Notes: generated by a model from the letters alone, not told the origin. 64,000 nt of DNA from Motiliproteus sp041586615 (GCA_041586615.1 JBFGZS010000013.1:12321-76320), one strand, 5' to 3'; counted from the stretch's first letter, positions 1-8,548 are shown. Translations and numbers: made by a program.

Positions 1-2
1 GC

Positions 3-503
3 GGCATATGGCTGGTGTTCTGGTTGAATTTCAACCTGTCGGTCGCCGTGGTGGTGGGCTTTATCGCCTTGGCGGGCGTTGCTGCGGAGATCGGGGTGCT
101 GGTCTTGACCTTTATCGATCAGGCGGTGGCGGCCCGACGTGCGTCGAGTCTGAACCCGAACGCGCGTTTGACCGCCTCCGCCTTGTTGCAGGCGGTCCAC
201 CATGGCACGGCCGAGCGGGTGCGACCGATTGCCATGACGGCCGTTGCCATTATTGCCGGATTATTACCGATCATGTGGAGTCACGGTACCGGATCTGAAG
301 TGATGCAGCGCATTGCTGCGCCGATGGTCGGCGGTATGGTGAGCGTGACATTACTGTGCCTGATTGTGTTGCCGGTTATCTATGGGTTGGTCTTGGCGAT
401 CAAAGAAAAGCGCCGGCCACTGCATGATCCTATTGAAGAAGCGACTGATAAGAACCTTGCAGGTTCTCTGGAGCAAAAAACTTCGAAATTAACCGAGCTG
501 TAA
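3..503 (+). CDS. C-terminal end of heavy-metal RND efflux pump (CusA/CzcA family), cut by window edge
   Basis: This is the last ~166 residues of an inner-membrane RND transporter. The reading frame is open from the first bases, so the gene begins outside the window. The motif GVAAEIGVLVLTFIDQA and the following RVRPIAMTAVAIIAGLLPIM segment are typical of the C-terminal transmembrane block of CusA/CzcA proteins, which export Cu(I), Ag(I) or divalent metals with a periplasmic adaptor and an outer-membrane channel. The last helix is followed by a short charged cytoplasmic tail. The metal cannot be assigned from this fragment, but the Met/His-rich proteins encoded next suggest copper or silver. 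Confidence 0.87.
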   Translation, partial: GIWLVFWLNFNLSVAVVVGFIALAGVAAEIGVLVLTFIDQAVAARRASSLNPNARLTASALLQAVHHGTAERVRPIAMTAVAIIAGLLPIMWSHGTGSEVMQRIAAPMVGGMVSVTLLCLIVLPVIYGLVLAIKEKRRPLHDPIEEATDKNLAGSLEQKTSKLTEL

Positions 504-515
504 GGCTCGACTTAT

Positions 516-580
516 TTAAGGCGGCAACGGTATACCGAGCAAAAATGTCGCCGTGGCATAAAGCCACGCCAGGTTACTAG
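516..580 (+). repeat. Dispersed intergenic repeat, copy A
   Basis: This copy contains TTAAGGCGGCAACGG, ATACCGAGCAA, TGTCGCCG and a GTGGCATAAAGCCAC hairpin, and ends in AGGTTACTAG. The same ordered modules recur near 8431 and 10186, and in reverse orientation near 2681. It lies between the RND pump gene and the next gene. Confidence 0.75.
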
Positions 581-604
581 TCAAAAGTACGCGAGGAAGT
601 GAAT

Positions 605-1054
605 ATGAATAAGACATTGATAGCGAGCACCCTGGGCATGTTACTTATCGGTGGCAACGTACAGGCTGCTGGAACCCATGATTCGGGCGCAATGGATCAC
701 AGCACCATGGGGCAGCAAGCATCACAGAATCAGATGTTCCTTGAGAAGCGCAACATTGACGGTTATACCGTCACTTTTCATATTATGCCGGCTACAGAGG
801 GCATGGATCACGGGGGCTCACATAATCTGATGGTAAAAGTTGAGCAGCAGGGTAAGGCGTTAACCTCCCTGCAAGCCAACACCAAAGTGGTTTACCCCGG
901 CGGCAAAGACGAAAGTAAAGCCCTGATGAAGATGGGTAGCTGGTTTATGGTTGGCTACGACCTGGAGTCCAAGGGTGACCATCAGGTCATGGTGTTGTTC
1001 AAAACCCCCGATGGTAAGAAGCATTTCGGTGGTGTGCATTACTCCGGTCGATAA
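605..1054 (+). CDS. Exported Met/His-rich protein, YtkA/FixH-like, probably metal-linked
   Basis: This is a periplasmic protein of 149 residues with an N-terminal signal peptide ending near VQAAG. A Met/His-rich stretch follows (HDSGAMDHSTMG), then a compact beta domain with GYTVTFHIMPA and a GMDHGGSHNLMV segment. The layout resembles YtkA/FixH-like periplasmic domains, but I do not recognise a characterised family. The ATG at 605 is chosen because AGGAA lies 6 bp upstream; a GTG at 599 would overlap that ribosome-binding site. It sits between an RND metal pump and two cytochromes c, so copper or silver binding is a reasonable inference. Confidence 0.72.
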   Translation: MNKTLIASTLGMLLIGGNVQAAGTHDSGAMDHSTMGQQASQNQMFLEKRNIDGYTVTFHIMPATEGMDHGGSHNLMVKVEQQGKALTSLQANTKVVYPGGKDESKALMKMGSWFMVGYDLESKGDHQVMVLFKTPDGKKHFGGVHYSGR

Positions 1055-1128
1055 GCCGCGGGGAAAAGGAGTGATCGAGTGCGTTGTAACCTGCGCAATA
1101 ACTTGAGCAATCATATGAGCAATAAACG

Positions 1129-2022
1129 ATGAAAAAACTCTTGTGGGTTACCGCGCTGGCCGCGCCGTTGCTGGTGCACTCGCTGACGGTACAGGCGGGA
1201 GGTGGACATGACGGTGGTCACGGGAAAGCCGCTGCTGGCAAGTCGATGGATGGTATGGCTATGGACGGTATGGCTATGGATGGTATGACCCTGGACGGCA
1301 TGTCGATGGACGGTATGGCTATGGACGGCATGACCCTGGATGGTATGGCTATGGACGGCATGACCCTGGACGGTATGGCCCTGGATGGTATGGCTATGGA
1401 CGGCATGTCGATGGACGGTATGGCTATGGACGGCATGACCCTGGACGGCATGTCGATGCAAAATAGTCCGGCTGATGCGATGGGCTCGGCGCGAGGCCAC
1501 CAAATGGGAGGTCATCAGATGGGTGGCCACTCCATGGGTGGTCATGCGCACGCCGCGTGGGCTGAAGCCCCCAGCGCCTATGCCAAGCGCTCTTTTGATC
1601 GTTGGGGTGATTATACTGTTGCCAGCAAGGGTATGACGGTTTACCAACAGAACTGCATGAGTTGTCATGGCGTCGATGGCAAGGGCACCGGGCCGGTAGC
1701 GGCCAGTTTGGCGCATCCACCGGCGGATTTGACCAAGCATTTCCATAAAAAGCCGGGAGATGGTGACCAGTATCTGTTCTGGCGTGTTACCGAAGGCGGC
1801 ACCGTTGCGCCATTTGCCGCCATGGACTCAGCGATGCCGGCGTTTGGCAGCGTGTTAAGCGAGGACGATCGCTGGAGTGTCCTGACCTATGTGCATCAGG
1901 CGTTTCATGGTGGATTCAAATCGGATGCACCCCTGGGTGATATGCCTGTGATGGGGGGGCCTGGGGTGGGCGTGCCTGGGATGAATATGCCTGGAATGGA
2001 CCACGGAAAGGGCCACCATTAA
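1129..2022 (+). CDS. Exported monohaem cytochrome c with Met-Asp-Gly-Met tandem repeats
   Basis: The protein has 297 residues with a signal peptide ending near VQAGG. Residues 40-109 are fourteen contiguous 5-residue units of the form [ML]DGM[AST], followed by GHQMGGHQMGGHSMGGH. A class I cytochrome c domain then begins around residue 155 with one haem site, CMSCH, and a plausible distal methionine in AMPAFG. The C-terminus is again Met/His/Gly-rich. Thioether-rich repeats in periplasmic proteins bind Cu(I) or Ag(I), as in CusF, SilE or CopA-type Met motifs. The fusion of such a repeat to a haem domain suggests electron transfer coupled to metal binding, which is inference. It lies 74 bp after the previous gene, on the same strand. 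Confidence 0.85.
   Translation: MKKLLWVTALAAPLLVHSLTVQAGGGHDGGHGKAAAGKSMDGMAMDGMAMDGMTLDGMSMDGMAMDGMTLDGMAMDGMTLDGMALDGMAMDGMSMDGMAMDGMTLDGMSMQNSPADAMGSARGHQMGGHQMGGHSMGGHAHAAWAEAPSAYAKRSFDRWGDYTVASKGMTVYQQNCMSCHGVDGKGTGPVAASLAHPPADLTKHFHKKPGDGDQYLFWRVTEGGTVAPFAAMDSAMPAFGSVLSEDDRWSVLTYVHQAFHGGFKSDAPLGDMPVMGGPGVGVPGMNMPGMDHGKGHH
1246..1455 (+). repeat. In-frame 15-bp tandem repeat, 14 units
   Basis: Fourteen units of 15 bp encode [ML]DGM[AST]. The units differ mainly at synonymous or A/S/T/L positions and are contiguous, with no spacer. The array keeps the reading frame, so unit gain or loss would change protein length without a frameshift. Confidence 0.95.
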
Positions 2023-2237
2023 GGGTGTCGATACCCTGCGGCCAAGCCGATTGATTCAGAATATTTTGACGCCTGTGTGGGGTTGTGAGGCTGCAACGGT
2101 TCGGGTAAAAACGGATTGGCGGGCAGGTATAATGTTACCGTTCTGGTGTCGACGAGATCTGAACGGTAAGTGGTTCGTTGGGTGAGTCCGTGTTTAGATG
2201 CGATGGCATGGTGCACACCCGGTAATGGAGAAAGAGG

Positions 2238-2636
2238 ATGAATGTTAAGCTGAAAACAGCCTTGATTGCCGCGTTGGGGTTGGCATTGGGCGCGTGTAGT
2301 GCGCCCAATGAAAGCGAGCGGTTGGCTAAGCAAGGGTTACCGCCGGCAGACTTCGTCGGATCGGCAGAGCAGGGGCGTGATCTGTATGTGGCTCATTGCG
2401 CGGCCTGCCACGGGCGTTTCTTGAAAGGTAGCCGAACAGGGCCGCCACTGCTGCATAAAGTTTATGAACCAGGGCACCATTCGAACTTAGCGTTCTATCG
2501 GGCGGTTAAAGACGGGACAAAGGCGCATCATTGGCAGTTCGGAGATATGCCGGCACAGCCGCAGGTTTCCCCCACCGATGCTGCACATATCATTGCTTAT
2601 GTGCGTGACCGGCAACAGCGTGCGGGGATTCACTGA
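2238..2636 (+). CDS. Lipoprotein monohaem cytochrome c
   Basis: The protein has 132 residues. The signal peptide ends in a lipobox, LALGACSA, so the mature N-terminal cysteine should be lipidated. One haem-binding site, CAACH, sits at about residue 54, within a short class I cytochrome c fold that ends in HIIAYVRDRQQ. A methionine in FGDMPAQP is the likely sixth ligand. It is separated from the Met-rich cytochrome gene by ~215 bp, on the same strand. It may pass electrons to or from that protein or a terminal oxidase, but the sequence does not show a partner. Confidence 0.85.
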   Translation: MNVKLKTALIAALGLALGACSAPNESERLAKQGLPPADFVGSAEQGRDLYVAHCAACHGRFLKGSRTGPPLLHKVYEPGHHSNLAFYRAVKDGTKAHHWQFGDMPAQPQVSPTDAAHIIAYVRDRQQRAGIH

Positions 2637-2655
2637 TCGCGCTTTGCAATAGTCA

Positions 2656-2697
2656 CGGCGGTTCATGTATGAACCGCCGATTAAGGCGGCATTTTTT
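2656..2697 (+). terminator. Probable terminator after the lipoprotein cytochrome gene
   Basis: A 10-bp perfect stem (CGGCGGTTCA / TGAACCGCCG, loop TGTA) is followed by an overlapping alternative hairpin, CCGCC-GATTAA-GGCGG, with a T6 run two bases later. The second form looks like an intrinsic terminator. Confidence 0.55.
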
Positions 2698-2722
2698 ACT
2701 CGGTATACCGTTGTCGCCTTAA
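2681..2722 (-). repeat. Dispersed intergenic repeat, copy D (reverse orientation)
   Basis: Read on the minus strand this contains TTAAGGCGACAACGG, TATACCGAGTAA and ATGCCGCCTTAA, matching the first half of the copy at 516-580. It overlaps the terminator, so the repeat may supply the hairpin. Confidence 0.65.
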
Positions 2723-2855
2723 TCTGTTGGTTTAAGCGCTTTTCGACCTGTAGAGATCGTACTATTATCAGACCTTGCGGCGGGGTCCGTCTTCAGCGAT
2801 TCTCGTAGAGGCACAACCTGTTTCCGTTTCTTAAAGCGTAAGAGGCAAAGTCAGC

Positions 2856-3917
2856 ATGACACGTAAGCCGATTGTAATCGCAGGTGTCGAAATTGCACCG
2901 GGCGAACGAAAGAAAATCTATCTTGATGTTGCCCGGCTCTATACCCATACCAATCTTGAACTGGTTGCTGAAGTGCTGCATGGGCGCCGTGACGGGCCGA
3001 CGCTACTGGTGTCCGCGGCTATTCACGGCGACGAATTGAACGGTGTTGAAATTTGTCGCCAGCTGCTTAAAAAACAATCGCTGAGCCGATTGAAGGGGAC
3101 CATTATTGTGGTACCGGTGGTGAATATTTTTGGCTTTATTCACCGTTCGCGCTATCTGCCCGATCGACGCGACCTGAATCGCTGTTTTCCGGGCACGGCC
3201 AAAGGTTCCGTGGGTGGACGGGCGGCGTTCCTGTTTCGGACCGAAATTTTGGAGCGCTGTACCCATGCCGTTGATCTGCACACCGGGGCGATTCACCGCA
3301 GCAATTTACCGCAGATAAGAACCAATCTGGACAATCCGGTGGCCAAGCAAATGGCGCATTGGTTTGGTGCGCCGGTGATACTGGACTCTCAGCTACGCGA
3401 TGGTTCGTTGCGAGAGTGTGCCGATCAGGCGGGTATTCCCTTGATTCTTTACGAGGCGGGAGAAGCGTTACGCTTCGATATGGATGCGATCAAAGGCGGT
3501 GTGCGCGGTGTCATGAATGTGATGCGGGGGCTAGGCATGCTGGCACCATCCAGCAAAGGTAAAAGGGCCTATACTCCAGCCGTAGCCCGCACCTCCTACT
3601 GGGTTCGCGCCGATGCGGATGGTACTTGCCTGTTTATTGCCAAGTTAGGTCAGCGGGTAAAGAAAGGTGACGTCATGGCGTTGATTGCTTCACCGTTTAG
3701 CCAGGAAGAGCAACCCGTTGTGTGCCCGAATAACGGGATTGTTATTGGTCGTAATAACATCCCGCTGGTGAATGAAGGCGATGCGTTATTCAATATTGCA
3801 CGCTTTGATACTGTGGCGATCGCCGAACGGAGTGTGGAAGGGTTTCATGCGCATATCGAACAGGATACCCTGATCGTAGAGAGCGAGACGCCGCTTGAGC
3901 CTCCCGCTGAGTCTTAA
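2856..3917 (+). CDS. Succinylglutamate desuccinylase/aspartoacylase-family zinc hydrolase
   Basis: The protein has 353 residues and belongs to the M14-like AstE/AspA family of zinc amidohydrolases. The zinc motif IHGDELNGVE is present, with the later VDLHTG histidine as third ligand. The C-terminal ~110 residues form a barrel-like extension (VRKGDVMALI-type hairpin), as in stand-alone family members near rimK rather than in catabolic AstE. The start has AAGAGG upstream. The gene converges on rimK-rimB; this family, RimK and the RimB-type protease are often neighbours, so a role in trimming glutamate or similar tails is plausible. The substrate is unknown. Confidence 0.82.
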   Translation: MTRKPIVIAGVEIAPGERKKIYLDVARLYTHTNLELVAEVLHGRRDGPTLLVSAAIHGDELNGVEICRQLLKKQSLSRLKGTIIVVPVVNIFGFIHRSRYLPDRRDLNRCFPGTAKGSVGGRAAFLFRTEILERCTHAVDLHTGAIHRSNLPQIRTNLDNPVAKQMAHWFGAPVILDSQLRDGSLRECADQAGIPLILYEAGEALRFDMDAIKGGVRGVMNVMRGLGMLAPSSKGKRAYTPAVARTSYWVRADADGTCLFIAKLGQRVKKGDVMALIASPFSQEEQPVVCPNNGIVIGRNNIPLVNEGDALFNIARFDTVAIAERSVEGFHAHIEQDTLIVESETPLEPPAES

Positions 3918-4023
3918 CCCTTCTATTACCCAGTCTGTAGCAGGGCATGCGTTGCCGGACGTTGAAAACGGAGATGTGAAAGCACAGATGTTGAGCCGCC
4001 TGGTCGAGTCGGGGGCGCGCGTA

Positions 4024-4072
4024 AGCCCGCCAGCGACACATGTTCGTTACGTTGTCGCGGGCGGGCTATTTT
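4024..4072 (+). terminator. Terminator between convergent aspartoacylase-like gene and rimK
   Basis: A 15-bp stem with one mismatch (AGCCCGCCAGCGACA pairing with TGTCGCGGGCGGGCT, loop of 14) is followed by ATTTTA. It sits between two converging genes. Confidence 0.65.
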
Positions 4073-4077
4073 ATGGT

Positions 4078-4983
4078 TTAGCCTTTCCCACGGGTGCGCG
4101 TGCGGTTGAGCAAGGCGTTTTTTTCAATAAATGTGATGATATCACCGGCGATATCCTTGCCGGTTGCATGTTCGATACCTTCCAGCCCCGGGCTCGAATT
4201 GACTTCCATAACCAGCGGCCCTCTTTCAGAACGCAGCAGGTCTACACCGGCAACGTTCAGGCCTAATGTGCGGGCGGCTTGAACCGCTGTAGCGCGCTCT
4301 TCAGGGGTTATCTTCACCAGTGTGGCAGACCCACCCCGATGGATATTTGAGCGAAATTCGCCTTCTTTGCCCTGGCGCTTCATCGCGGCAATGACCCGGT
4401 CACCGATGACCAGGCAGCGTATATCGGCGCCACCCGCTTCACGAATAAACTCCTGTACCATGATGTTGGCTTTCAGGCCCATAAACGCTTCAATCACACT
4501 GGTTGCGGCTTTGCGGGTCTCCGCCAGCACAACACCGATGCCCTGCGTGCCTTCCAGAAGTTTAATAACGACCGGCGCCCCACCGACCATCTCCAGCAGA
4601 TCGGGTATATCACCGGGCTTGCTGGCAAAGCCGGTGATCGGCATTCCAACGCCCTTGCGCGATAGTAATTGCATGGAGCGCAGTTTATCGCGCGAGCGGC
4701 TAATCGCGACAGACTCGTTGACCGGGTACACGCCCATCATTTCAAATTGACGTAAGACGGCGGTGCCATAAAAGGTCACGGACGCGCCAATGCGGGGGAT
4801 GATCGCGTCAAAGCCACTGAGCTCCTCACCGCGGTAGTGTATGCTGGGTTCTTGGGAGTTGATATTCATATAGGTACGCAACGCGTCGATCACAACAACC
4901 TCATGCCCACGCAGTTTGGCGGCTTCGACCAATCTTTGTGTGGAGTAGAGTTTGGGGTTGCGTGACAGTATGCCCAGTTTCAT
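4078..4983 (-). CDS. rimK: RimK, ATP-dependent glutamate ligase
   Basis: This is an ATP-grasp enzyme of 301 residues that adds glutamate residues to the C-terminus of ribosomal protein S6 in E. coli. It opens with MKLGILSRNPKLYSTQRL and carries the conserved VIKLLEGTQGIGV nucleotide-binding segment and the metal-binding MEVNSSPGLEGIE motif near the C-terminus. Length and motifs match RimK throughout. Its start overlaps the stop of the upstream rimB gene by 4 bp (ATGA), so the two are translationally coupled. Whether this copy modifies S6 or another acceptor is not shown by the sequence. Confidence 0.95.
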   Translation of the reverse strand: MKLGILSRNPKLYSTQRLVEAAKLRGHEVVVIDALRTYMNINSQEPSIHYRGEELSGFDAIIPRIGASVTFYGTAVLRQFEMMGVYPVNESVAISRSRDKLRSMQLLSRKGVGMPITGFASKPGDIPDLLEMVGGAPVVIKLLEGTQGIGVVLAETRKAATSVIEAFMGLKANIMVQEFIREAGGADIRCLVIGDRVIAAMKRQGKEGEFRSNIHRGGSATLVKITPEERATAVQAARTLGLNVAGVDLLRSERGPLVMEVNSSPGLEGIEHATGKDIAGDIITFIEKNALLNRTRTRGKG

Positions 4984-5468
4984 GATGGTTTCTCGTTAAT
5001 AGCAGGGGTGGCAGGAGGCCCCTGCAGATAGGATTCGGCAGCATTGACGGTGAAACGCGTGCCCAGGGCACGTCGTCCGAGCAGCATGCGAAAGCGCATG
5101 GTGTCTCTGTTGGTTAGTGTCAGTTCAATAGGCCAGCGGTAATCGCCCATCACGACGTCAGTACGAATGACATAGCGTTCTTCGCGGTGACCGCCGGAGT
5201 CGGTCACGGTGCGAATGTCGGCAACTTCGGCCTCACAGGCTTGTTCGATACCGTCATTATTTTGCACTGGGTGAATAAAAAAACGGACCCACAGGTTGCC
5301 ATCTCGGGTGAAAGTCTCAACCCAGAATGCGTGCAGCGCCGATGTTTTTGCACCGGTATCCACTTTGGCTTTGATACGTTCGATGTTTAGCCCGGGCAGG
5401 CTAAGCCATTCGCGCCATCCTACCGGTACCAGTGGGGTTGCCGGCGATACGTCAGTATCATTTTTCAT
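4980..5468 (-). CDS. rimB: RimB-type retropepsin-like ATP-dependent zinc protease family protein
   Basis: The protein has 162 residues and belongs to the family formerly called DUF785. The pepsin-like motif VDTGAKTSALHA supplies the catalytic aspartate, and LLGRRAL closes the fold. In Pseudomonas, RimB works with RimK and controls its glutamylation activity. The 4-bp overlap with rimK and the identical order support that role here. No signal peptide is present, so it should be cytoplasmic. The family name ATP-dependent zinc protease is historical and not evident from the sequence. Confidence 0.88.
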   Translation of the reverse strand: MKNDTDVSPATPLVPVGWREWLSLPGLNIERIKAKVDTGAKTSALHAFWVETFTRDGNLWVRFFIHPVQNNDGIEQACEAEVADIRTVTDSGGHREERYVIRTDVVMGDYRWPIELTLTNRDTMRFRMLLGRRALGTRFTVNAAESYLQGPPATPAINEKPS

Positions 5469-5512
5469 AACAGAATCGCTCAGTCAGAAATCGGGTGATG
5501 TTTTTGTGGGTA

Positions 5513-5595
5513 TTAAGGCGGCAGCGTAATACATGAATTACCGTACAGTATCAGGCTAGCAGTGCTAGCTGCTATTAACCCGCCGGGTCAATAGC
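5513..5595 (+). repeat. Dispersed intergenic repeat, copy E
   Basis: The copy starts with TTAAGGCGGCAGCGTAAT, like the copy at 10186. It ends with the near-palindrome GCTATTAACCC-GCC-GGGTCAATAGC, a module also seen at ~10889 and ~50991. It lies upstream of rimB and downstream of maoP. Confidence 0.7.
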
Positions 5596-5652
5596 ATCCA
5601 CAAAAATCAGTGGGTCCGTTGTTGAAGGCGGCATTCTTCTGTTAAAAATCGA

Positions 5653-6027
5653 TTAATCGGCGTCGGAAACGTAGTCGTCAGCACTGTAGTCGGTCGGGCT
5701 CATACCCATGGAAATGTAATGGTTACGTGACTCACAGCCCCGCAAATAGCGTGCCCAGGTTTTTTCATGGGGGGATACCGGTGTGGCGCCGGTGCCGAAA
5801 CACACTACGAAGGCTTTCTCCTCGTCGGTCTCCGGCTGTTGTAGCCCCTGATAAAGGGCTTTAAACGCGCAACCATGATCACGCAGCAAGACTGCCTGGT
5901 GGGTGGTGAATTCGCCACTACGTTGAAATCCATACGGAAAATTATCGTCATCAACGAACTTCTTGCGGCTGGCAAAACTCATCGTTACCGGGCTGGTTAC
6001 ATCTGTTCGACTATTGTCAACGGGCAT
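5653..6027 (-). CDS. maoP: MaoP/YifE family protein (DUF413)
   Basis: The protein has 124 residues and matches the MaoP/YifE family in NFPYGFQRSGEFTTHQA, LLRDHGCAFKALYQG and the EKTWARYLRGC segment. In E. coli, MaoP acts on the maoS site to organise the Ori macrodomain. The start at 6027 is chosen because AGGAAAGG stands just upstream; a longer frame to 6111 lacks such support. The gene is divergent from hdfR, exactly as in E. coli, which strengthens both assignments. It ends in an acidic tail. Confidence 0.9.
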   Translation of the reverse strand: MPVDNSRTDVTSPVTMSFASRKKFVDDDNFPYGFQRSGEFTTHQAVLLRDHGCAFKALYQGLQQPETDEEKAFVVCFGTGATPVSPHEKTWARYLRGCESRNHYISMGMSPTDYSADDYVSDAD

Positions 6028-6296
6028 GGGATAACCTTTCCTTTCGCTTGCAATAAATTCGGCAACAGTACCGAACGGGTTGGCAGCGCTGACGTCGGCT
6101 GCCCGAGGCAAGACCCCTTATTGGTCAGGGTTGTTGCATAGAAGGTGGGTTCTAAAAAACCGACAGTCATGTCATACATATTGTCACCGAGCCTTCTGGC
6201 AGGTAACGTCTGGATGTTGCGGAGTATCGTTGCTGCGTATTCGGCGGTAAAACGAAAGTTTTTTGTTTTAATGACCAAAATATTTGTTGGTGAACT

Positions 6297-7148
6297 GTGG
6301 ATACCGAACTACTAAGAACATTCCTGGAAGTGTCCAAAACCCGGCATTTTGGTCGAGCGGCAGAGAATCTGCATCTGACACACTCCGCAATCAGTTTCCG
6401 AATTCGTCATCTGGAAGGGATGGTCGGCGTCAAGCTATTCAACCGTCAACGGCATAATCTGACCCTGACACCCCACGGTGAGCGCCTTATTCCCTATGCC
6501 AAGGCCATTCTGACCTCGTTGCAGATGGCGTTGCAGGATGTGGGGGTTGCCAACGAACTCGTTGAGCAGCTATCGCTGGGGGGGACACCGAATATTTGGG
6601 ATACCTATCTTCAGGAGGCTTTGCCGCCTCTTTCTGAGCACCTGCCTGCTGTTGCACTCAGGACCGAAGTCGACAGCCAGATATCACTGGCGCGTGCTCT
6701 CCTGGAGCAAAAAATAGACATTGCCATTGTGTTCGATCCGCCACGGGTAGCAGAAACCGAGAGCGTGTTTATTGGTGAAATAGAGTTGATGCTGGTCAGT
6801 TCTGAGCGGGGGATTGGCTCAGGTTCGGTGAATCAAGTCGGCTATGTCTTTGTCGATTGGGGAACCGCCTTTAATGTTCAGCACGCTCAGCTGATGACGC
6901 AGCCCGTTGCTCCGGTGCTGCATACGGGCCACACGGGGATCGCGCTGACCTACCTGTTACGAAAAGGCGGCGCCGCCTTTTTGCCGACCAACTTGGTTCA
7001 GCCCCACCTGGCGGCAGGCCGTTTGCACCGCGTAGAAGGCGTCGCGACGATGCCGCGGGATCTGCGCGCCGCATTTCTGGGAGCCAGTGAACGCATCAAC
7101 CTGATCAATGCCGTTGTTGAATTTTTATCGAGCCCGGCACATAAATAA
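6297..7148 (+). CDS. hdfR: HdfR-like LysR-family transcription regulator
   Basis: The protein has 283 residues. The N-terminal winged helix-turn-helix (MDTELLRTFLEVSKTRHFGR) is nearly identical in pattern to E. coli HdfR, which represses flhDC and other genes. The C-terminal effector-binding domain is of usual length. Translation starts at a GTG. It is divergent from maoP with 269 bp between the starts, the same arrangement as in E. coli. Targets in this organism cannot be told from the sequence. Confidence 0.9.
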   Translation: MDTELLRTFLEVSKTRHFGRAAENLHLTHSAISFRIRHLEGMVGVKLFNRQRHNLTLTPHGERLIPYAKAILTSLQMALQDVGVANELVEQLSLGGTPNIWDTYLQEALPPLSEHLPAVALRTEVDSQISLARALLEQKIDIAIVFDPPRVAETESVFIGEIELMLVSSERGIGSGSVNQVGYVFVDWGTAFNVQHAQLMTQPVAPVLHTGHTGIALTYLLRKGGAAFLPTNLVQPHLAAGRLHRVEGVATMPRDLRAAFLGASERINLINAVVEFLSSPAHK

Positions 7149-7302
7149 CGCTTCTGACAAGCCGCGACGCCGATACCGGTTAACCCCTGTTCTGCGTTTA
7201 GACGCTGACGCTCAACGGCGGATACGGCCTACAGAGCATGATATCCGAATGTTTAATGGATACGCAGTCCCAATGACGGCCAAACAATTAGTCGTTATGT
7301 GC

Positions 7303-8064
7303 TCACACAGAGAGAGGGTCTGCCTGCATGTTGCTGGGAAAAGTGCGACGGCGGCGAGTGGCGACGCTGATGATGCCTAAACCGAGAGCAAAGAGTGAAA
7401 GGGTAGACGTCTCAGGGACAGGGACAAGCGTGGGCATATACGTATAGGTCACCGCAATACTACCTGCCCAATTGGCACCGAATGAAGAGAAATCAAACTC
7501 GACGTCATTAAGAAGCGCGCTGTATGTCGAGAGTTCTTCTACGCGTATAGAAAACTGACCGACTCCTTTAAAGTCGTCGAGCGATGGGGCTAATACAGTA
7601 AACACTTCGTCGAAGGCAATATTTCCGGTTGTTTGCGTACTGGAACAAAAAAAAGGATCTGCAGCACATCCGGTGCTTAAAGAGGCTGGGGTTAGACTAA
7701 ACAGTGAGGCCGTGCCAATTGAAAGCGTTGCACTAAATTTCACATCGTTCGCTGCGGCGATGGAAAAAGGGCCGGCGGTAGAGAGTGCTTGCGCACGGAG
7801 ATCTGCGGAATAACGGGAGTCCAAGCGTAGCGTAACGTCCGTTAAATCACCCAATGATGCATTGTAAAGATCAAAGTGCAGCAGGTTGTTTTCACCAATG
7901 GCCGTGTCACCGTCCGCTACTTCACCTGAGCCAAACAGGGCGAAATTCTCGCTGTGTGAAATCAGGGCGGCATTGGCTGTTTTCGCTACGGGCACCAATA
8001 TGGCCGCCACGAACAGGGATACCTTAATTAGCTTGCTAGCCTTTCCTAAGCGTTTTGATGTCAC
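7303..8064 (-). CDS. PEP-CTERM sorting-signal protein
   Basis: The protein has 253 residues with a signal peptide ending near TANAAL. A beta-rich body of low complexity follows, then a C-terminal signature: VPVPETSTLSLFALGLG, a short hydrophobic helix and RRRR. This is the tripartite PEP-CTERM signal recognised by exosortase in exopolysaccharide-producing Gram-negative bacteria. The motif reads PET rather than the usual PEP, and an 11-residue tail follows the arginine cluster. No exosortase is in the window. It is probably surface-anchored or secreted; function is unknown. Confidence 0.85.
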   Translation of the reverse strand: MTSKRLGKASKLIKVSLFVAAILVPVAKTANAALISHSENFALFGSGEVADGDTAIGENNLLHFDLYNASLGDLTDVTLRLDSRYSADLRAQALSTAGPFSIAAANDVKFSATLSIGTASLFSLTPASLSTGCAADPFFCSSTQTTGNIAFDEVFTVLAPSLDDFKGVGQFSIRVEELSTYSALLNDVEFDFSSFGANWAGSIAVTYTYMPTLVPVPETSTLSLFALGLGIISVATRRRRTFPSNMQADPLSV

Positions 8065-8289
8065 AGTCTTGTCCTTTATATAACTGCAGATATAGATGCC
8101 AATAAGCTATTTGCTAAACATCAAATAGTTACACTTGGCCGGTCCTGTAAAGGGCTGATTTTAGCAGAATAAAACAGCGCAACCATAATAATGACATAAA
8201 TATAGCAAGGATCATCGTCGAAGGAGCCTTCAGCGCATGGTGATGACTCGGACGATGGCCAGAAAATGAAGTGGAGACGATTAGCCTCG

Positions 8290-8353
8290 CATTGGCCTAT
8301 AGGCCAATGGTAACGCACCCCCTGAGCTAGTCGATTAACCTGTCTGGTTAATC
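8290..8353 (+). repeat. Dispersed intergenic repeat, copy G
   Basis: This has an 18-bp perfect palindrome, ATTGGCCTATAGGCCAAT (8291-8308), followed by a GATTAACC...GGTTAATC inverted pair. The palindrome is the counterpart of the TGGCCTGTAGGCCA modules at ~11100 and ~51038. Confidence 0.7.
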
Positions 8354-8430
8354 ATGATGCCGGTGAATCTGTAACATTTATCGGTTTGTGGTCTCTGATA
8401 ATAAGGTGTGATGTGGATATAGTTCAGCAT

Positions 8431-8548
8431 CATACCGAGCAAGCAATGTCGTCGTGGCATAAAGCCACGTGAGACAAGGACGGACCTGCGCCGGCCTTGT
8501 CGTCATCAAAAGACCGAATGGATCGGTATTTTGATGCCAGGTTAATAG
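8431..8548 (+). repeat. Dispersed intergenic repeat, copy B
   Basis: This carries ATACCGAGCAA, TGTCGTCG and a CGTGGCATAAAGCCACG hairpin, as in copy A. A second module, GTCGTCATCAAAAGACCGAA...GGTTAATAG, is shared with the copy at 28692. It joins two modules found separately elsewhere. Confidence 0.75.

Noticed and set aside
1111..1746. Open frame of 211 codons on the minus strand with His-rich repeats
   Set aside because: It is the antisense translation of the 15-bp array in the cytochrome gene and has no start signals or other features.
3895..4266. 123-codon plus-strand frame between the aspartoacylase-like gene and rimK
   Set aside because: It overlaps the rimK coding sequence in antisense and spans a terminator hairpin.
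8121..8318. 65-codon minus-strand frame upstream of the PEP-CTERM gene
   Set aside because: It has no recognisable domain or ribosome-binding site and overlaps a palindromic repeat.
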